Of a stretch of DNA of 64,000 bases, positions 1 through 10,800 are shown piece by piece. How positions within the stretch are numbered: the first letter of the stretch is position 1; each line of letters starts with the position of its first letter. The stretch covers positions 434,001 through 498,000 of the forward strand of contig UQTV01000001.1 in NCBI GenBank assembly GCA_900544095.1, given 5' to 3'. The notes under the pieces were generated by a model. That model saw nothing but the letters and a program-made list of their open reading frames with translations, searched no databases and had not been told where the DNA came from. The DNA comes from an uncultured Collinsella sp. GTDB taxonomy: Bacteria; Actinomycetota; Coriobacteriia; Coriobacteriales; Coriobacteriaceae. Made by a program: the position numbers and the translations under genes.

Positions 1-2039
1 TGGAAGACGCCGGCAGTGTGACCGGAGCCCATGAGCTTAAAGATCTCGGGATCGTCAAAGGGGATCTCTTCCTCTTTGATGTCGATACCGAAGTTCTTTT
101 TGATGTTTGCCTTGGCCTTGGAGATAACCGTCAGCGTGCGCAGGCCCAAGAAGTCCATCTTGAGCAGGCCCATGTCGGCAACGGTATGGCCCTCGTACTG
201 GGTAATCTCGACGCCGCCCTTGGTGTCGAGCTTGGTGGGCACATGTTCGTTGACGGGGTCGCGGCAGATCAGAACGGCGCACGCGTGCACGCCCTCGCCA
301 CGGGTGAGGCCCTCAATCGAGAGCGCCGTGTCGATGATGCGGCGGGCGTCGTCGTCCTTTTTATAGGCCTCGGCAAAGTCGGGGTTAAACAGATCCTCTT
401 TGCCGGGTTGTTTTTCGAGTACCTGCTTGAGCTTGACCTTGGGGTCGCTCGAGACCATCTTGGACAGGCGCTGGCCCATGTAGACCGGGTAGTCCAGAAC
501 GCGCGCGGCATCGTTGATGGCCTGCTTGGCCTTAATGGTCGAGTAGGTGATGACGTGGGTGACCTTCTCGGGGCCGTAGAGCTGGCGAACGTGCTCCACG
601 ACCTCGAGGCGCCGCTCATCGTCGAAGTCCATATCGATATCGGGCATCTCGGTACGCTGCGGGGACAGGAACCTCTCGAACATCAGGCCGTTCTCGAGCG
701 GGTCGAACGCGGTGATGTTCATGGCGTAGGCGACGATAGCGCCGGCGGCCGAGCCACGGCCGGGGCCGACGCCGATGCCGTTGTCCTTGGCCCATTGCAC
801 GTACTCGGCGACGATGAGGAAGTAGGCGGCAAAGCCCTTGTCGCAAATGACCTTGTATTCGTACTCAAAGCGCTCTTTGATGTTGACGCCACCGATCTCG
901 CGCGTGGCCCAGTCGTCACCATAGTGCTGGCGCAGGCCCTTCTCGCACTCGCGGCGGAACTGGCTCTCGTGTGTCTCGCCGGGGTCGAGCAGCGGGAAGC
1001 GCGGCAGGATGATGGAGTCCCAGTCCAGCTCTACGTAGCACTTGTCGGCGATCTCGAGCGTGTTGTCGCAGGCCTCGGGGCAATACGGGAACATCGCCCG
1101 CATCTCCTCCTCGGTCTTCATATAAAACTCCGAGCCGGTCATGCGCATGCGGTTGGGGTCGTCGACCTTGGCGTTCATGCCAATGCACATGATGACGTCC
1201 TGCACCGGCGCGTCCTCGCGGCGCAGGTAGTGGAAGTCGTTGGTGGCAATGACTTTGACGCCCACCTGCTTGGCGATATCGATGAGCGTGCGGTCCATCT
1301 GCTCGTCGGTCAGGCCGTTGTCGGTGGTGATGCCGTGTTCCTGGATCTCGATATAAAAGTCGCCGGGTTCGAAGGTATCGCGGAAGGTCTCGGCCCACTT
1401 GATGGCGCCCTCCATGTCACCGCGGTCGATGTATTTGGGAATGATGCCCGCGATGCAGGCGCTCGTGCAGATCATGCCCTTGGCATGGCGGCGCAGGTTG
1501 TCGAGCGTCACGCGGGGCTTGTAGTAAAAGCCCTGCACGGCGGCCTCGGAAACCGTCTGCATCAGGTTGACGTAGCCCTCCTGGTCCTTGGCCAGAAGGA
1601 TCATGTGATAAAGCTCGGGCTTATGGTCGCGGGCGAGCGTCTCGTCCGGCGTAAAGTAAACCTCGCAGCCAAAGATGGGCTTGATGACCAGAGGCGGCTT
1701 GAGCTCGTCGATGTTGCCCTTCTCGTCCCACATGGCCATGTCCTTCACATACTGGGCATGCTCGCGCGGGTTTGCCTCGGGATCGGGCTCCACCAGCTCG
1801 TCGCGACGGTCCTTTTCCAAGAAGGCCTTGTCGTGGCTCCAGGTTTTGTACTCGGGCGTGTTGTGGTTAACGGCGTCACAGGCCAGCGCCAGATCGGGCA
1901 CGCCATACATGTAGCCGTGGTCGGTAATGGCGACGGCGGGCATGCCCAGCTCAACGGCGCGGTTGACCATATCCTGGATACGGGTTGCGCCGTCGAGCAT
2001 GGAAAAGACGGTGTGGTTGTGCAGATGGACGAATGCCAT
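1..2039 (-). CDS. dnaE: DNA polymerase III alpha subunit, C-terminal part cut by the window edge
   Basis: Replicative polymerase catalytic subunit. About 679 residues are visible, reading leftward with no stop before base 1, so the gene continues outside the window. The N-terminus begins MAFVHLHNHTVFSMLDG, the PHP-domain signature with paired histidines. Around residues 390-430 are the GPGRGSAAGAIVAYAMNIT loop and the PDIDMDFDDERR motif, whose aspartates are the catalytic pair of family C polymerases. The ATG at 2039 follows a GGAG ribosome binding site 8 bases upstream. The lack of an N-terminal exonuclease insertion and of an OB-fold leader favours DnaE over PolC. A lower-GC MFS gene lies upstream on the same strand with a 240-bp gap. 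Identification is secure; only the C-terminal domains cannot be judged. Confidence 0.96.
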   Translation of the reverse strand, partial: MAFVHLHNHTVFSMLDGATRIQDMVNRAVELGMPAVAITDHGYMYGVPDLALACDAVNHNTPEYKTWSHDKAFLEKDRRDELVEPDPEANPREHAQYVKDMAMWDEKGNIDELKPPLVIKPIFGCEVYFTPDETLARDHKPELYHMILLAKDQEGYVNLMQTVSEAAVQGFYYKPRVTLDNLRRHAKGMICTSACIAGIIPKYIDRGDMEGAIKWAETFRDTFEPGDFYIEIQEHGITTDNGLTDEQMDRTLIDIAKQVGVKVIATNDFHYLRREDAPVQDVIMCIGMNAKVDDPNRMRMTGSEFYMKTEEEMRAMFPYCPEACDNTLEIADKCYVELDWDSIILPRFPLLDPGETHESQFRRECEKGLRQHYGDDWATREIGGVNIKERFEYEYKVICDKGFAAYFLIVAEYVQWAKDNGIGVGPGRGSAAGAIVAYAMNITAFDPLENGLMFERFLSPQRTEMPDIDMDFDDERRLEVVEHVRQLYGPEKVTHVITYSTIKAKQAINDAARVLDYPVYMGQRLSKMVSSDPKVKLKQVLEKQPGKEDLFNPDFAEAYKKDDDARRIIDTALSIEGLTRGEGVHACAVLICRDPVNEHVPTKLDTKGGVEITQYEGHTVADMGLLKMDFLGLRTLTVISKAKANIKKNFGIDIKEEEIPFDDPEIFKLMGSGHTAGVF

Positions 2040-2129
2040 GTGATGAGCTCCGATGCGGGTTCGTGTTCTGACTGAACGATTTTACCCCACGGCGCGGACA
2101 GCACCCGAACCTAGCCAAACCCACACGGT

Positions 2130-2154
2130 AGTCTTTTTGGGACCTTCAAAAAGG
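2130..2154. repeat. Hairpin carrying the 14-bp motif AGTCTTTTTGGGAC, upstream of dnaE
   Basis: CTTTTT and AAAAAG arms flank a 9-base loop in the dnaE upstream region. Read on the dnaE strand, the right part is GTCCCAAAAAGACT. The same 14 bases in the same orientation relative to the gene lie upstream of ygiQ at 21185-21198. Role unknown: a regulatory site or a weak terminator for the upstream MFS gene are both possible. Confidence 0.45.
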
Positions 2155-2170
2155 GGAATGAGGGCATCCA

Positions 2171-2280
2171 GATATATCGAGTATTACTGAAACCCCGGCG
2201 ATACGCTGAATGATTTGTGACGAATAGTCATGTCCATCAAGAAGGCTCGACGCTTCGGGCAGCTCGTCAATCGATATATC
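2171..2280. repeat. 10-bp inverted repeat pair at the 3' end of the MFS gene
   Basis: GATATATCGA at 2171-2180 and TCGATATATC at 2271-2280 are perfect reverse complements 90 bp apart. The right arm overlaps the MFS stop codon. No integrase or transposase is nearby. It may simply be AT-rich coincidence in a lower-GC segment. Confidence 0.35.
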
Positions 2281-3478
2281 AATTCTTGGAGACATGTATT
2301 CCTACCATTTTTAAAGAAACAACGGCGGTAATTGCTATCGCGATTGCGCCAATAACACCGAGCGCTATCTGAATGGGATATAACCCCAACACATATCCAA
2401 ATATGGAGAAAAACATTGCAGAAAAGAGGGCCCTTACCAGAGACGCGACGGAAAGGATCGTCGCGCGGAGATCATCCGCTATCGCGTCTTGGATTAAGTT
2501 TTCCGAAGTGATGTACACCACTTCCGGGAGAAAACAAAGCACCATGCTAAGGCCAAACAAACACAGCGGATTTGAAGCGAACCACGGAAGAATCATGAAA
2601 AGACCGGCCTCGATTAACATCGAGCCGAGCATGGTATTTCTTTTCCCGAAACGCGATGAGAAGAAATCTGCTGCAATGTAGGCCGTCGCATTTACTGCAT
2701 AGGATGCACCGAAAAAGATTCCTATTATGGAGACGGGAGCATCAAATGCGTCGAATACCAACTGATTCAAGTTGTAATAACTCCCATAGAATCCATCGAG
2801 CATGCTTGTGCCGACTAGAAGAAGCAATACCGCAAAAGCGGATTCTCCAATGCACCAGGTTTCGCGTCTGAAGATCTTGGCTACGTCAAACCTTTCCTCC
2901 CCAGAGTTTTTGGAATGGGTCGTTTCCATCCTCTCAATGGGATACAGAAGGAAAAGCTGCAGGAGATAGAAAACGGAAACGCATACGTAGAGGGCACTCC
3001 AAGATACTTGGGCAATGAATGATCCAAGTACGATTGCCACTCCCGTCGCGATTGATTGCGCGGCAAGCAGCCGAGCGTTGATGGTGAGGAAGCGCTCTCC
3101 TTGACCGGCATTTCGGGCAATTTCATATAAAAGTGCTTGTTCGGATCCCGATTGAAGGGAGTAGGCGAGTGCCTCAACAAGGGAAAGCGCGACGAGAAAG
3201 GGGCCTGAGAGTAACAGCATGCCAGCCGTATGGAAGAAAAGAAGCAGAACGCCCACTTGAATCGAGAACTTCTTTCCAAAGAAATCGCCTACCAGCCCTG
3301 TTGGCAGCTCGAGGACGACCGTTGCAATGTTGTACAGGGCTTGATAAAGCGCGATTTCCGTGACAGACATTCCTTTATCCGCAAGGAAAAGTAGAAACAC
3401 TCCCCGATTTAAAACAAATCCCGCGAGAACGAAAAAGGCGGAATAGATGTGCAGTTGCGTAGCGGCATTCTTATTCAT
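2279..3478 (-). CDS. MFS transporter
   Basis: A 399-residue integral membrane protein with about twelve hydrophobic segments, the normal length for a major facilitator. The loop after the second helix reads GLVGDFFGKKFS, matching MFS motif A (G-x3-D-x2-G-[RK]-[RK]). Its family resembles drug or sugar efflux permeases, but no substrate can be read from the sequence. The gene is visibly richer in A+T than its neighbours, with many AAA, TTT and ATT codons, and its upstream region is also AT-rich. It stands alone between dnaE and a frameshifted gene. I infer that it was acquired more recently than the flanking housekeeping genes. Confidence 0.85.
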   Translation of the reverse strand: MNKNAATQLHIYSAFFVLAGFVLNRGVFLLFLADKGMSVTEIALYQALYNIATVVLELPTGLVGDFFGKKFSIQVGVLLLFFHTAGMLLLSGPFLVALSLVEALAYSLQSGSEQALLYEIARNAGQGERFLTINARLLAAQSIATGVAIVLGSFIAQVSWSALYVCVSVFYLLQLFLLYPIERMETTHSKNSGEERFDVAKIFRRETWCIGESAFAVLLLLVGTSMLDGFYGSYYNLNQLVFDAFDAPVSIIGIFFGASYAVNATAYIAADFFSSRFGKRNTMLGSMLIEAGLFMILPWFASNPLCLFGLSMVLCFLPEVVYITSENLIQDAIADDLRATILSVASLVRALFSAMFFSIFGYVLGLYPIQIALGVIGAIAIAITAVVSLKMVGIHVSKN

Positions 3479-3581
3479 TTGGCACTTCCATCAACTAATT
3501 TTGCCGGGCCGCTCGCTACTGACTCGAAGCCTGAAGTGTTCACAGTTGATGTGAAGAGCGGTAAAGCTTTTGCACAGGGTA

Positions 3582-4089
3582 TCAATGGAATACATCCGAA
3601 GCGTTTTCGGCAGTATCATCGGCGAAGGCGGGATTAGCCTTTACGCGGCGCTCACCCTCGATGTATTTGACGATTTGATCAATCGTCTGGTTGGCGCGGC
3701 TCTTGAGCTTGCGCTCGTAGAAGAAGAGGCCGAGCTTGCCGCGCATGCCAGACGTGTTGCCACCCGCACCCTGAAAATCCTCGGTATAGGTGAGCTCGCA
3801 AGCACCATCGCCAGCAGGTGCAGCCTCATAGCGCATGGTATTGATGCCCGCCGCATACTGAAAACAGACCTCATAGAGGCACGGGTAGTCAAAGTGCTTG
3901 ATCTTAACCTTGATCGCCGTGCCCTTGGTCTTGCCTTTTGCGGTATGGACGCTTCTCGTACTTATAGCCGTTGAGCTTATTGCGGCTAGGACGTTTGCCC
4001 GTGGCGTTCTCGATATCCTGCATGATGGACCCCGCCAGAGCGTCAAAAAGCTCCTCCGGCGTCACCTTAAGCGTTTTGGTGAGCTGCAT
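3582..4089 (-). pseudogene. DUF3284-family protein, interrupted by a frameshift
   Basis: Two reading frames together make one recognisable protein of about 168 residues. The first (MQLTKTLKVTPEELFDALAG, start at 4089 after an AAGGAG site) runs to KYEKR near base 3950. There it loses frame and hits a stop at 3904. The continuation (VHTAKGKTKGTAIKV... to residue end at 3582) is intact in another frame. The family is the DUF3284 group of small START-like proteins seen mainly in Firmicutes and Coriobacteria; its function is unknown. At the junction the gene reads AAG-C-GTC-CAT. Loss of a CG dinucleotide from an original CGCGTC, or gain of one C, would explain it. A sequencing error is equally possible. 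No slippery heptamer for programmed shifting is obvious. Confidence 0.75.
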
Positions 4090-4224
4090 AATGGCTCCTT
4101 ATTCGCTTGAACCGTTCGAGCCATTGTACCGCCCCAGGCTCTCCCATGCGTTGCGGTGCCATTTGGACGATTGAGGGCCTTACGGCCGAAAACCAACCAA
4201 ATAGCACCGTAAAGCCTGAGGTGG

Positions 4225-7200
4225 CTAAAGGTTGTAGGTGACTACTTGAGGTTCGGCGGGTTTGACGAAGATGGTTGGATCCGGCTGCTCCGCGCGGACG
4301 AACTTGACGGTCACGGCCTCAAAGCCCGCCTTGTGCAGAACATCAGCGTAGACGCGCGCCTGCAGGGCGTGCTTCTCCTGCAGCTGATCCGGCGTCTCGT
4401 CCGGTGTGCCGCCCGTCTTGTAGTCGATGACCAGCGCGCGCGACGGATCGGCCGGGTCGGTTGCCAAAGCGTCGATGGCGCCCTCGGCATATGCACCGTA
4501 GCGGGCAATGTCCTTGTCCTCACAGCCCAGCGAAAAGAACGGCACCTCGGCGCGAACGCACGGCCACGCGAGCAGGTCGGCACGAACAGCCGACTTGAGC
4601 CAGCGGTCCAGGGCAACGTCGAAGCGTTCGCGCTGCTCCGGCGTCAGGCGCCACAAGCGTGCCAGCGCATCGGCGCGCACAGCGGGCAACACGTCGGCAC
4701 CCATCTCGATCAGCCACTGGCAGGCAGCATGGAACGCCGAGCCCAGCGCCATGGGGTTGCCGGCGGGCTCAACGGCGGCCACGTCTGCATCCGTCATCTC
4801 AGAACCATCCGACTCCGCATCATCGCCGGCCTCGTCCATGGGCACGTGTGCCTCGGCGGCACGGTCCTCGGACTCGGCATGCAGCGCCGCGGCAATTGAC
4901 GAGTAGCTGTACGAATCGCGCGCCGGATACGGGCAGGTGCCCATGCGCACGCCCACCGCCTGGGGATACACGAGCTCAAACGCATCGGGCTCGGCGTCGG
5001 CAGGACCGGGCACAGTTGAGTGCGCAGCATTATCGGCGGCATCGGCATCGCCGCGGACAAGCCTGCCCTCGGCATCCAGAGAAGCATTGGCCTCAAACGA
5101 CTGCTCGCCAAAGGAAAAGTCCGCGAGCGAAATGAGCTCGTAGTCGCCCGGCTGGGAGTTGTCGAACACCAGGCGGTCGGCATCGAGCTGCGGCATGTCC
5201 AGGGCATCCGTCGGCAAAATGCGGCGCAGCACGTCGTAGGTCAGATCCGTCTCGACATCGAAGGTCGGCGCCGTCACCTTGCCGCGGCTCACGCCGACAT
5301 CCATCGCCAGAATGACCAGCTCGCGCGCTCGCGTCATGGCGACATAGAGCAAGCGAGCCCGCTCCTCGAGCGAAAGCTGCAGGTCGTGGTTGCGCAGGCG
5401 AACGAATGCCTCGGCGGGAGAACCCGTCGCGCAGACATCCTCCATGAGCTCCGGCGGCAACCATAGCGACGTGCCCTTACCCTTAAACGCATGCTCAAAC
5501 TGCTTTTTGACGTCATCGCCCTTTACGAACGTGCCGTCCGCGAGTTTAACGCCGTCGAAGCGCGCCGGCAGCGCCACGACCTGCGCTCCGCCCTCGACAC
5601 GCCCCATCTGAGCCGCACCCGAAGACTTACGCACGCCAAAGCACTCCGCAACCGCCACGACCGGATACTCCAGGCCCTTGGAGGCATGCACCGTCATGAT
5701 GCGCACCGCGCCGTCGCCCTCCTCGTTGAGGGCACCTGGGGCCTCCTTGCCCGCCAAGAAGCGGTCGAAGGCAAGCGCAATGGAACGCGGCGAGTTACCG
5801 AACTCGGCCTCCGCCTCGGCCACGGCATCGAGCGCCTTAAGCACGTTGGCGGCAATGGCCTTGCCCTCGGGACCACGCTGTGCCAGACGCACAAACCAGC
5901 CGGAGGCGTTGACAGTATCGCGCGCGATGGCGGCGAACGAATCGCGGCCCACGCGACGAAGCGCATACCGCAGCACCTCGCGGGCGCGCGTCACGAGCGG
6001 CAAGTCTTGCAAACCCGGCACATCGGAATCGCTCATGATGCCCGCATCGATGTTGCGGCGCGAGGTCTCCCCCGTCTGGTCGTCCAGTTTGGTCGCCAGC
6101 GCCAGGAACTCCTGGGCGCCGAGCGCAAACATCGGCGAGGCGAGCAGCGGCATAAGGCCCTGCGCCGTATCGGCCGGATTGGCGAGTGCGCAGACCAGGG
6201 CACGCACCGTCTGCACCTCAGCTGCCTGGGCAAAGACCGAGCCGCCTGCGATCACGCAGTCGAGCTCTTGGTCGCGGAAGGCCTGCGCATAGACATCGGC
6301 GTTGGTCATGCGGCCCAGCAGCAGGACCATGCTGCCCTGGGGCTGGCCCGCTTTAACGAGTGCTTGGAATCGCTCCGCAATCGCGCGAGCTTTCGCCTGC
6401 GTTCGCTCCTGCGTACTGCCACCGGCAACGAAGATCGCCTGGCGGCGCGATGCCTTCGCCTTGAGCTTGTCCTCGCGTTCGTCGCTCGGTTCAAGATCCA
6501 AGAACCCCTGCATCAAACCACCGGTGTCGCCGTCAAAGACGCGCGCCACATAGCGCAGCACCTCGTCGTGGCTGCGGAAGTTGCGTACAAGCTTGACGAG
6601 CTCGCCGGCGGGGGCATCGGACGTGGCGACCGTCTCGGACGCCGTCGTCGAACCCACCTTGCGCTCCTGGCGACGGAACACCTCGACCTCGGCACCACGG
6701 AAGCGGTAGATCGACTGCTGCGCATCGCCTACGGTGCACAGTGCGCGCTCCCCCGCGCCCGTCAGGTAACGGATCAAATCGACCTGCATCTGGTCGGTAT
6801 CCTGGAACTCATCGATCATGACCATCTTAAAGCGACCCTCATAGGCCGCTCGAATAGCCGGGTAGTCGCGCAGCGCCTCGTACGCCATACGCAGTAGGTC
6901 GTTGTTATCGAGCGCGGACTGGCCGGCCTTCAGCGCGCGATACTCAGCCTCCACGGAACGGGCCAGGCCCACCAGCGCATCGAGCGCGGGACCACCGCAG
7001 GCCAGCACGATATTGATAAACGCATCGGCAGCCTCGGCCTTGAGCAGCTCCACCTGTTCCTTAGGAAACGCCTTGCTCGCCCGAGGCATGCTGCACGACA
7101 TCATGAGTCGCGCCACATCCTCCATGGTTTTGCCGCTCGCCTCAAACGCGTCGATGGCATCGAGTGCCACCTGCGCTTTCTCGGTCGCGGCCTTGCTCGC

Positions 7201-7851
7201 ACCCAACGCCGCGCGATAGGCGTCGGCGAGTGCCGAGGTATCGGCCTGGCCGCGCGCCACGCACACATCGTCCATGCCGCCCGGCAGCTGGCTCGATAGC
7301 TCCAGCAGGTCGCGCACCAGACCTTTGATGGTGGTACCGGCGCCAAACGGCCCGCCCTCGCCCGCCATGGGATACCAAGCGTAGAGGGCCTTAAGCGAGG
7401 CGGCGAGCTCAGGCGCGGCATCGGGCGCCGTCGCGCGCCCCAGCACATGCTCGACAGCCTGATCCATAAGCTCATCGGTATCGGTAAGCACCGTGAACTC
7501 GGGATCGATGCCCAGCTCCAACGCATGCGCGCGCAGGATGCGCGAACACATACCGTGAATGGTCGAGATCCAAGCGTCGTCGACGGTCAGGGCCTCCTCG
7601 TCCATACCCTCTTCGATAAGCGCGCGACGCACGCGGTCGCGAATCTCGGCCGCGGCATCTTTGGTGAAGGTAATGGCGAGCACCTGGTCCAGATGCTCAA
7701 CGAACGGACCGGATTCGGGCGAGAGCGCGTAGACGATGCGGCGCGTGAGGGTAAAGGTCTTGCCCGAACCGGCACCCGCCGAGACAAACAGCGGACGGTC
7801 GAGCGTTTTGACGATCTGCAGCTGTTGCGGCATCAAAGTCGAAAGATCCAT
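4225..7851 (-). CDS. addA: AddA helicase-nuclease subunit
   Basis: ATP-dependent 3'-5' helicase and nuclease that resects double-strand breaks together with AddB for RecA loading. The 1208-residue protein carries the UvrD/RecB-type Walker A near residue 25 (AGAGSGKTFTLTRR), Walker B DEFQDTD near 355, the QQSIYRFRGAEV helicase motif, and near 700 MTVHASKGLEYPVV. The C-terminus has a RecB-family nuclease core with EGAIDALA followed by VIDYKTGG. The ATG at 7851 follows AAGGAGGGA, which lies inside the end of addB. Three bases separate the two genes, so they are translationally coupled. Length and domain order fit AddA; RecB is less likely because no RecC or RecD is present. Confidence 0.93.
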   Translation of the reverse strand: MDLSTLMPQQLQIVKTLDRPLFVSAGAGSGKTFTLTRRIVYALSPESGPFVEHLDQVLAITFTKDAAAEIRDRVRRALIEEGMDEEALTVDDAWISTIHGMCSRILRAHALELGIDPEFTVLTDTDELMDQAVEHVLGRATAPDAAPELAASLKALYAWYPMAGEGGPFGAGTTIKGLVRDLLELSSQLPGGMDDVCVARGQADTSALADAYRAALGASKAATEKAQVALDAIDAFEASGKTMEDVARLMMSCSMPRASKAFPKEQVELLKAEAADAFINIVLACGGPALDALVGLARSVEAEYRALKAGQSALDNNDLLRMAYEALRDYPAIRAAYEGRFKMVMIDEFQDTDQMQVDLIRYLTGAGERALCTVGDAQQSIYRFRGAEVEVFRRQERKVGSTTASETVATSDAPAGELVKLVRNFRSHDEVLRYVARVFDGDTGGLMQGFLDLEPSDEREDKLKAKASRRQAIFVAGGSTQERTQAKARAIAERFQALVKAGQPQGSMVLLLGRMTNADVYAQAFRDQELDCVIAGGSVFAQAAEVQTVRALVCALANPADTAQGLMPLLASPMFALGAQEFLALATKLDDQTGETSRRNIDAGIMSDSDVPGLQDLPLVTRAREVLRYALRRVGRDSFAAIARDTVNASGWFVRLAQRGPEGKAIAANVLKALDAVAEAEAEFGNSPRSIALAFDRFLAGKEAPGALNEEGDGAVRIMTVHASKGLEYPVVAVAECFGVRKSSGAAQMGRVEGGAQVVALPARFDGVKLADGTFVKGDDVKKQFEHAFKGKGTSLWLPPELMEDVCATGSPAEAFVRLRNHDLQLSLEERARLLYVAMTRARELVILAMDVGVSRGKVTAPTFDVETDLTYDVLRRILPTDALDMPQLDADRLVFDNSQPGDYELISLADFSFGEQSFEANASLDAEGRLVRGDADAADNAAHSTVPGPADAEPDAFELVYPQAVGVRMGTCPYPARDSYSYSSIAAALHAESEDRAAEAHVPMDEAGDDAESDGSEMTDADVAAVEPAGNPMALGSAFHAACQWLIEMGADVLPAVRADALARLWRLTPEQRERFDVALDRWLKSAVRADLLAWPCVRAEVPFFSLGCEDKDIARYGAYAEGAIDALATDPADPSRALVIDYKTGGTPDETPDQLQEKHALQARVYADVLHKAGFEAVTVKFVRAEQPDPTIFVKPAEPQVVTYNL

Positions 7852-7854
7852 GGT

Positions 7855-10800
7855 CTACACGTCCCTCCTTACAAACGTTCCTTCGTGGTTATACGAGCAG
7901 CGCGCATGCGCGGCCTGAGCCGACATCGGGTCGACGGCGGCAACGTCGCCTGCCTCGAGTTCGTGCAGGCGCTCGGCGATGCCGGCCTCCACGCGATCGA
8001 GCAGGGCGTCGAAGTCCATGCTGCCACCCTCGCCGGGAAAGCCCTTCTTAAGCCCCGGGATGCGGCCGTCACCACGCTCCTCCTCGAGCAGCTCGGCACT
8101 CGCGGCGCCGCGCAGCGCCGGTTTGCCGCCCTTGGTCGAAAAATAGAGCGCCGCACGGGCATCCAGATCCAGCGCCCGGCGCATGGCCTGCGCATAGATA
8201 AGCGTCTGGGTATGGGGCGGCAGCCACCGCGGGTCGTCGATGGCGGCCTCGCCCGATTCCTCGTCGCGCACCGTGGGGTCGGCGAGTTTAAACTCCTCAA
8301 CGCCCGTGCGATGCTTGTAGTCGATTACCACGGCGCGATTCTCGGCATCCACATCCACGCGGTCGATGCGCCCGCCGAGCGGCCAGCCGGCATACTCGAC
8401 CTGGAGCTCGTTGAACGCAAACTCCAGGTAGCGCGGCGCGAAGGGCGCGAGCGCCTCGGACTCGTAGGCAAGAACGCCCTCCAGCTGCGGCAAAATCTCG
8501 GCCACCTGGCGCTCCTCCACCGGGGAGAGCGGCACGAGCGGGCCCTCGGTACCGCGCTTGCCCGCATGCTCGGCCAAGGTCTCGTCAAAGACCTCGCGCA
8601 GCAGCTCCTTCGCGCGTGGCAGATTCATGGGTGTCACGCGCTCCATGCCCTCCTGGGGCAGACGGGCATGCAAGTGTTCCAGCACGTCGTGGACAAAGTT
8701 GCCCTTCTCCATATTGCCAAAGCCAGCGTCGATCGACTGGGGCTTCACGCGGTACGAGACGAACCAGCATAGCGGGCAGGTCGAATAGGCCTCGATCTGC
8801 GAGGCAGACGTCAGGCGCGGCACCAGCGGCGCATCCTCGCCCTCGCCATCGCGACGACGCAGGACCAGATACGGAATGGCTTCATCGCTCAGATGCTGGG
8901 GGGCTTCGCAGGTCACGCGCTCGCGCCTAAGACCTTCGCCTGCCGCGGGATCGAAGTCCCTTACGATATCGCCCTCACCCACACACTTCGCCTTGTCGGC
9001 GCCAACGGCCTTAGCGTCGTCAGCGGCCTTGTCGGCGTCAGCGGCCTTAGCATCGTTAGCGGCCTCGGCATGCGCCCGCAACTCGGTCCACACGGCCGCC
9101 GGATAGCACTCGCGCGCCTGACGATCGTGGGTCACACGGGCGAGCGTAACCGGACCACGCGACGCTTGTATCGCGCGACCAAAGCGTGCGCGCAGCAAGG
9201 CCGCAGGCTCAAGCGTCACGTCCTCGCGACCGAGGCTCGCCGTCAGCGTGGTCAGCGGCCCCTCTTCGTGTGAGAGCGGATAGCTGTCCAGATCGACATC
9301 GGCAAACAGCACGGCATCGTAGCTGCCGGGGCGCAGAGCCGCCGCATCGGCAAGCGAAGCAAAGCGAACCTGGGCGCGTGGCGCACGGTCAACCTCGTAG
9401 GTCTCGTAATCGTAGGCGGCGCTACGCTTGTCCACCTTGGTTCGAATGTCATCGAGCACGGGCACGGTCGCGGCCTGCGACACGTTGAGCGCACGGGCGT
9501 CATTCATAAGGATGTCGATGACGTGGCGCAGCAGGGCCACCTCCGCCTGGCGACGGGCCTGACCGTCGAGACCGCCAAGTGCGCGATCGGGCAGTGCCTC
9601 GGCAACGGCAAGCATGGCCTTGAGCGCCGTCACGGGTTTGTCGCGCCACAGCGCCTGGAACACGTCCGAGATCACGCACGGCACGCTCTTAAACCAGTTC
9701 TCGTCGCTCGCCGCTTTACGCGCGCCCCTCACCTGGCCCTGCACGCTCTGCAGCAGGCTCTTGACGCCCGCAGTGGTCTTGCTGCGCGACAGTCGCATAT
9801 TCTTGTCGAACGTGCGCGCGCTGGCGGCGTCGGCACCCGAAAGCGGGCTGTAAATCCAGTCGGTAAGCTCCGGAGCGGGCCACCACTCAGTCTTAGAAGC
9901 TGCCCCTTCGTCGGCGGCCTTCATACGCTCGATCAGGTTGGCGAGCGCCGTGAACTGCCTGCCCGCAATGGATTGGGAAAACGCCGTGAACTCGGCCGTC
10001 TCGGCAGCAACGTGGCGCGCCGCCAAACGAGCGGCAAGCTCGCCGAACAGCTGGGGTGCCCGGGCGGACACCACGAGTACGCGCACGGGATCGACGGGTG
10101 CGGAGGCGGCATCGTTGACCTTGGACTCCTTGCGCGCTTTCACCATCTTATCGATGACGTCCGCATAGACACGGGCACGGGCATGGGGCCCGGCGACTTC
10201 CACAAAGGCAGGACGTACGACGGACTTTGGAGCAATCGCGGGAGCGCCGGCATCCTCGTCCAGCGGCGCGATCTCAAACAGCACACCGCGGACATCAAAT
10301 GCCGCGGCAAGCTCCTCGCGCATCGCCGCTTGCTCGCGGGCAAGCAGCACGACAACCTCTCCCCCGTTGTTTGCCACGGCGGACAGCAGCTCGAGCAGGC
10401 TATACGTAAATGACGTGACGCCGCGCACGCAAACGGCGCGGGCGCACCCCGGCAGGTTGTCGGCCAAAGCGCCGGCCATAATGTCAGCCGCCTCGCAGGG
10501 CTCGACCATATCTCGACGGTCCAAACCGCGCGCATAGGCGCACAAAAGTTCAAACACGCGAGCCTCGGCGTCGCTTCTGGGCTTGGGCTTGCAAACGTTG
10601 TCGCAGCAACGCTCGGCACCTGTCCCTGCCACACCCGGCAGCACATCGCGAGCCATACGCGCGAGCATACGCACCGTGCCCTGGCTGCGCGAAAGCGGCT
10701 GCAGGTCGGCGTCGTCGAGACGCGCTACCATGTCCGAAAACAGCATCTGGCGCTGCAGGTTGTCGACGAAACCGCGCCCGTCGCCCAAAAGCTCCCAAAG

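Noticed and set aside
18..2075. Long plus-strand open frame of 685 codons
   Set aside because: It is antisense to dnaE; the minus strand carries clear polymerase motifs, and the plus frame is open only because of GC-rich codon bias.
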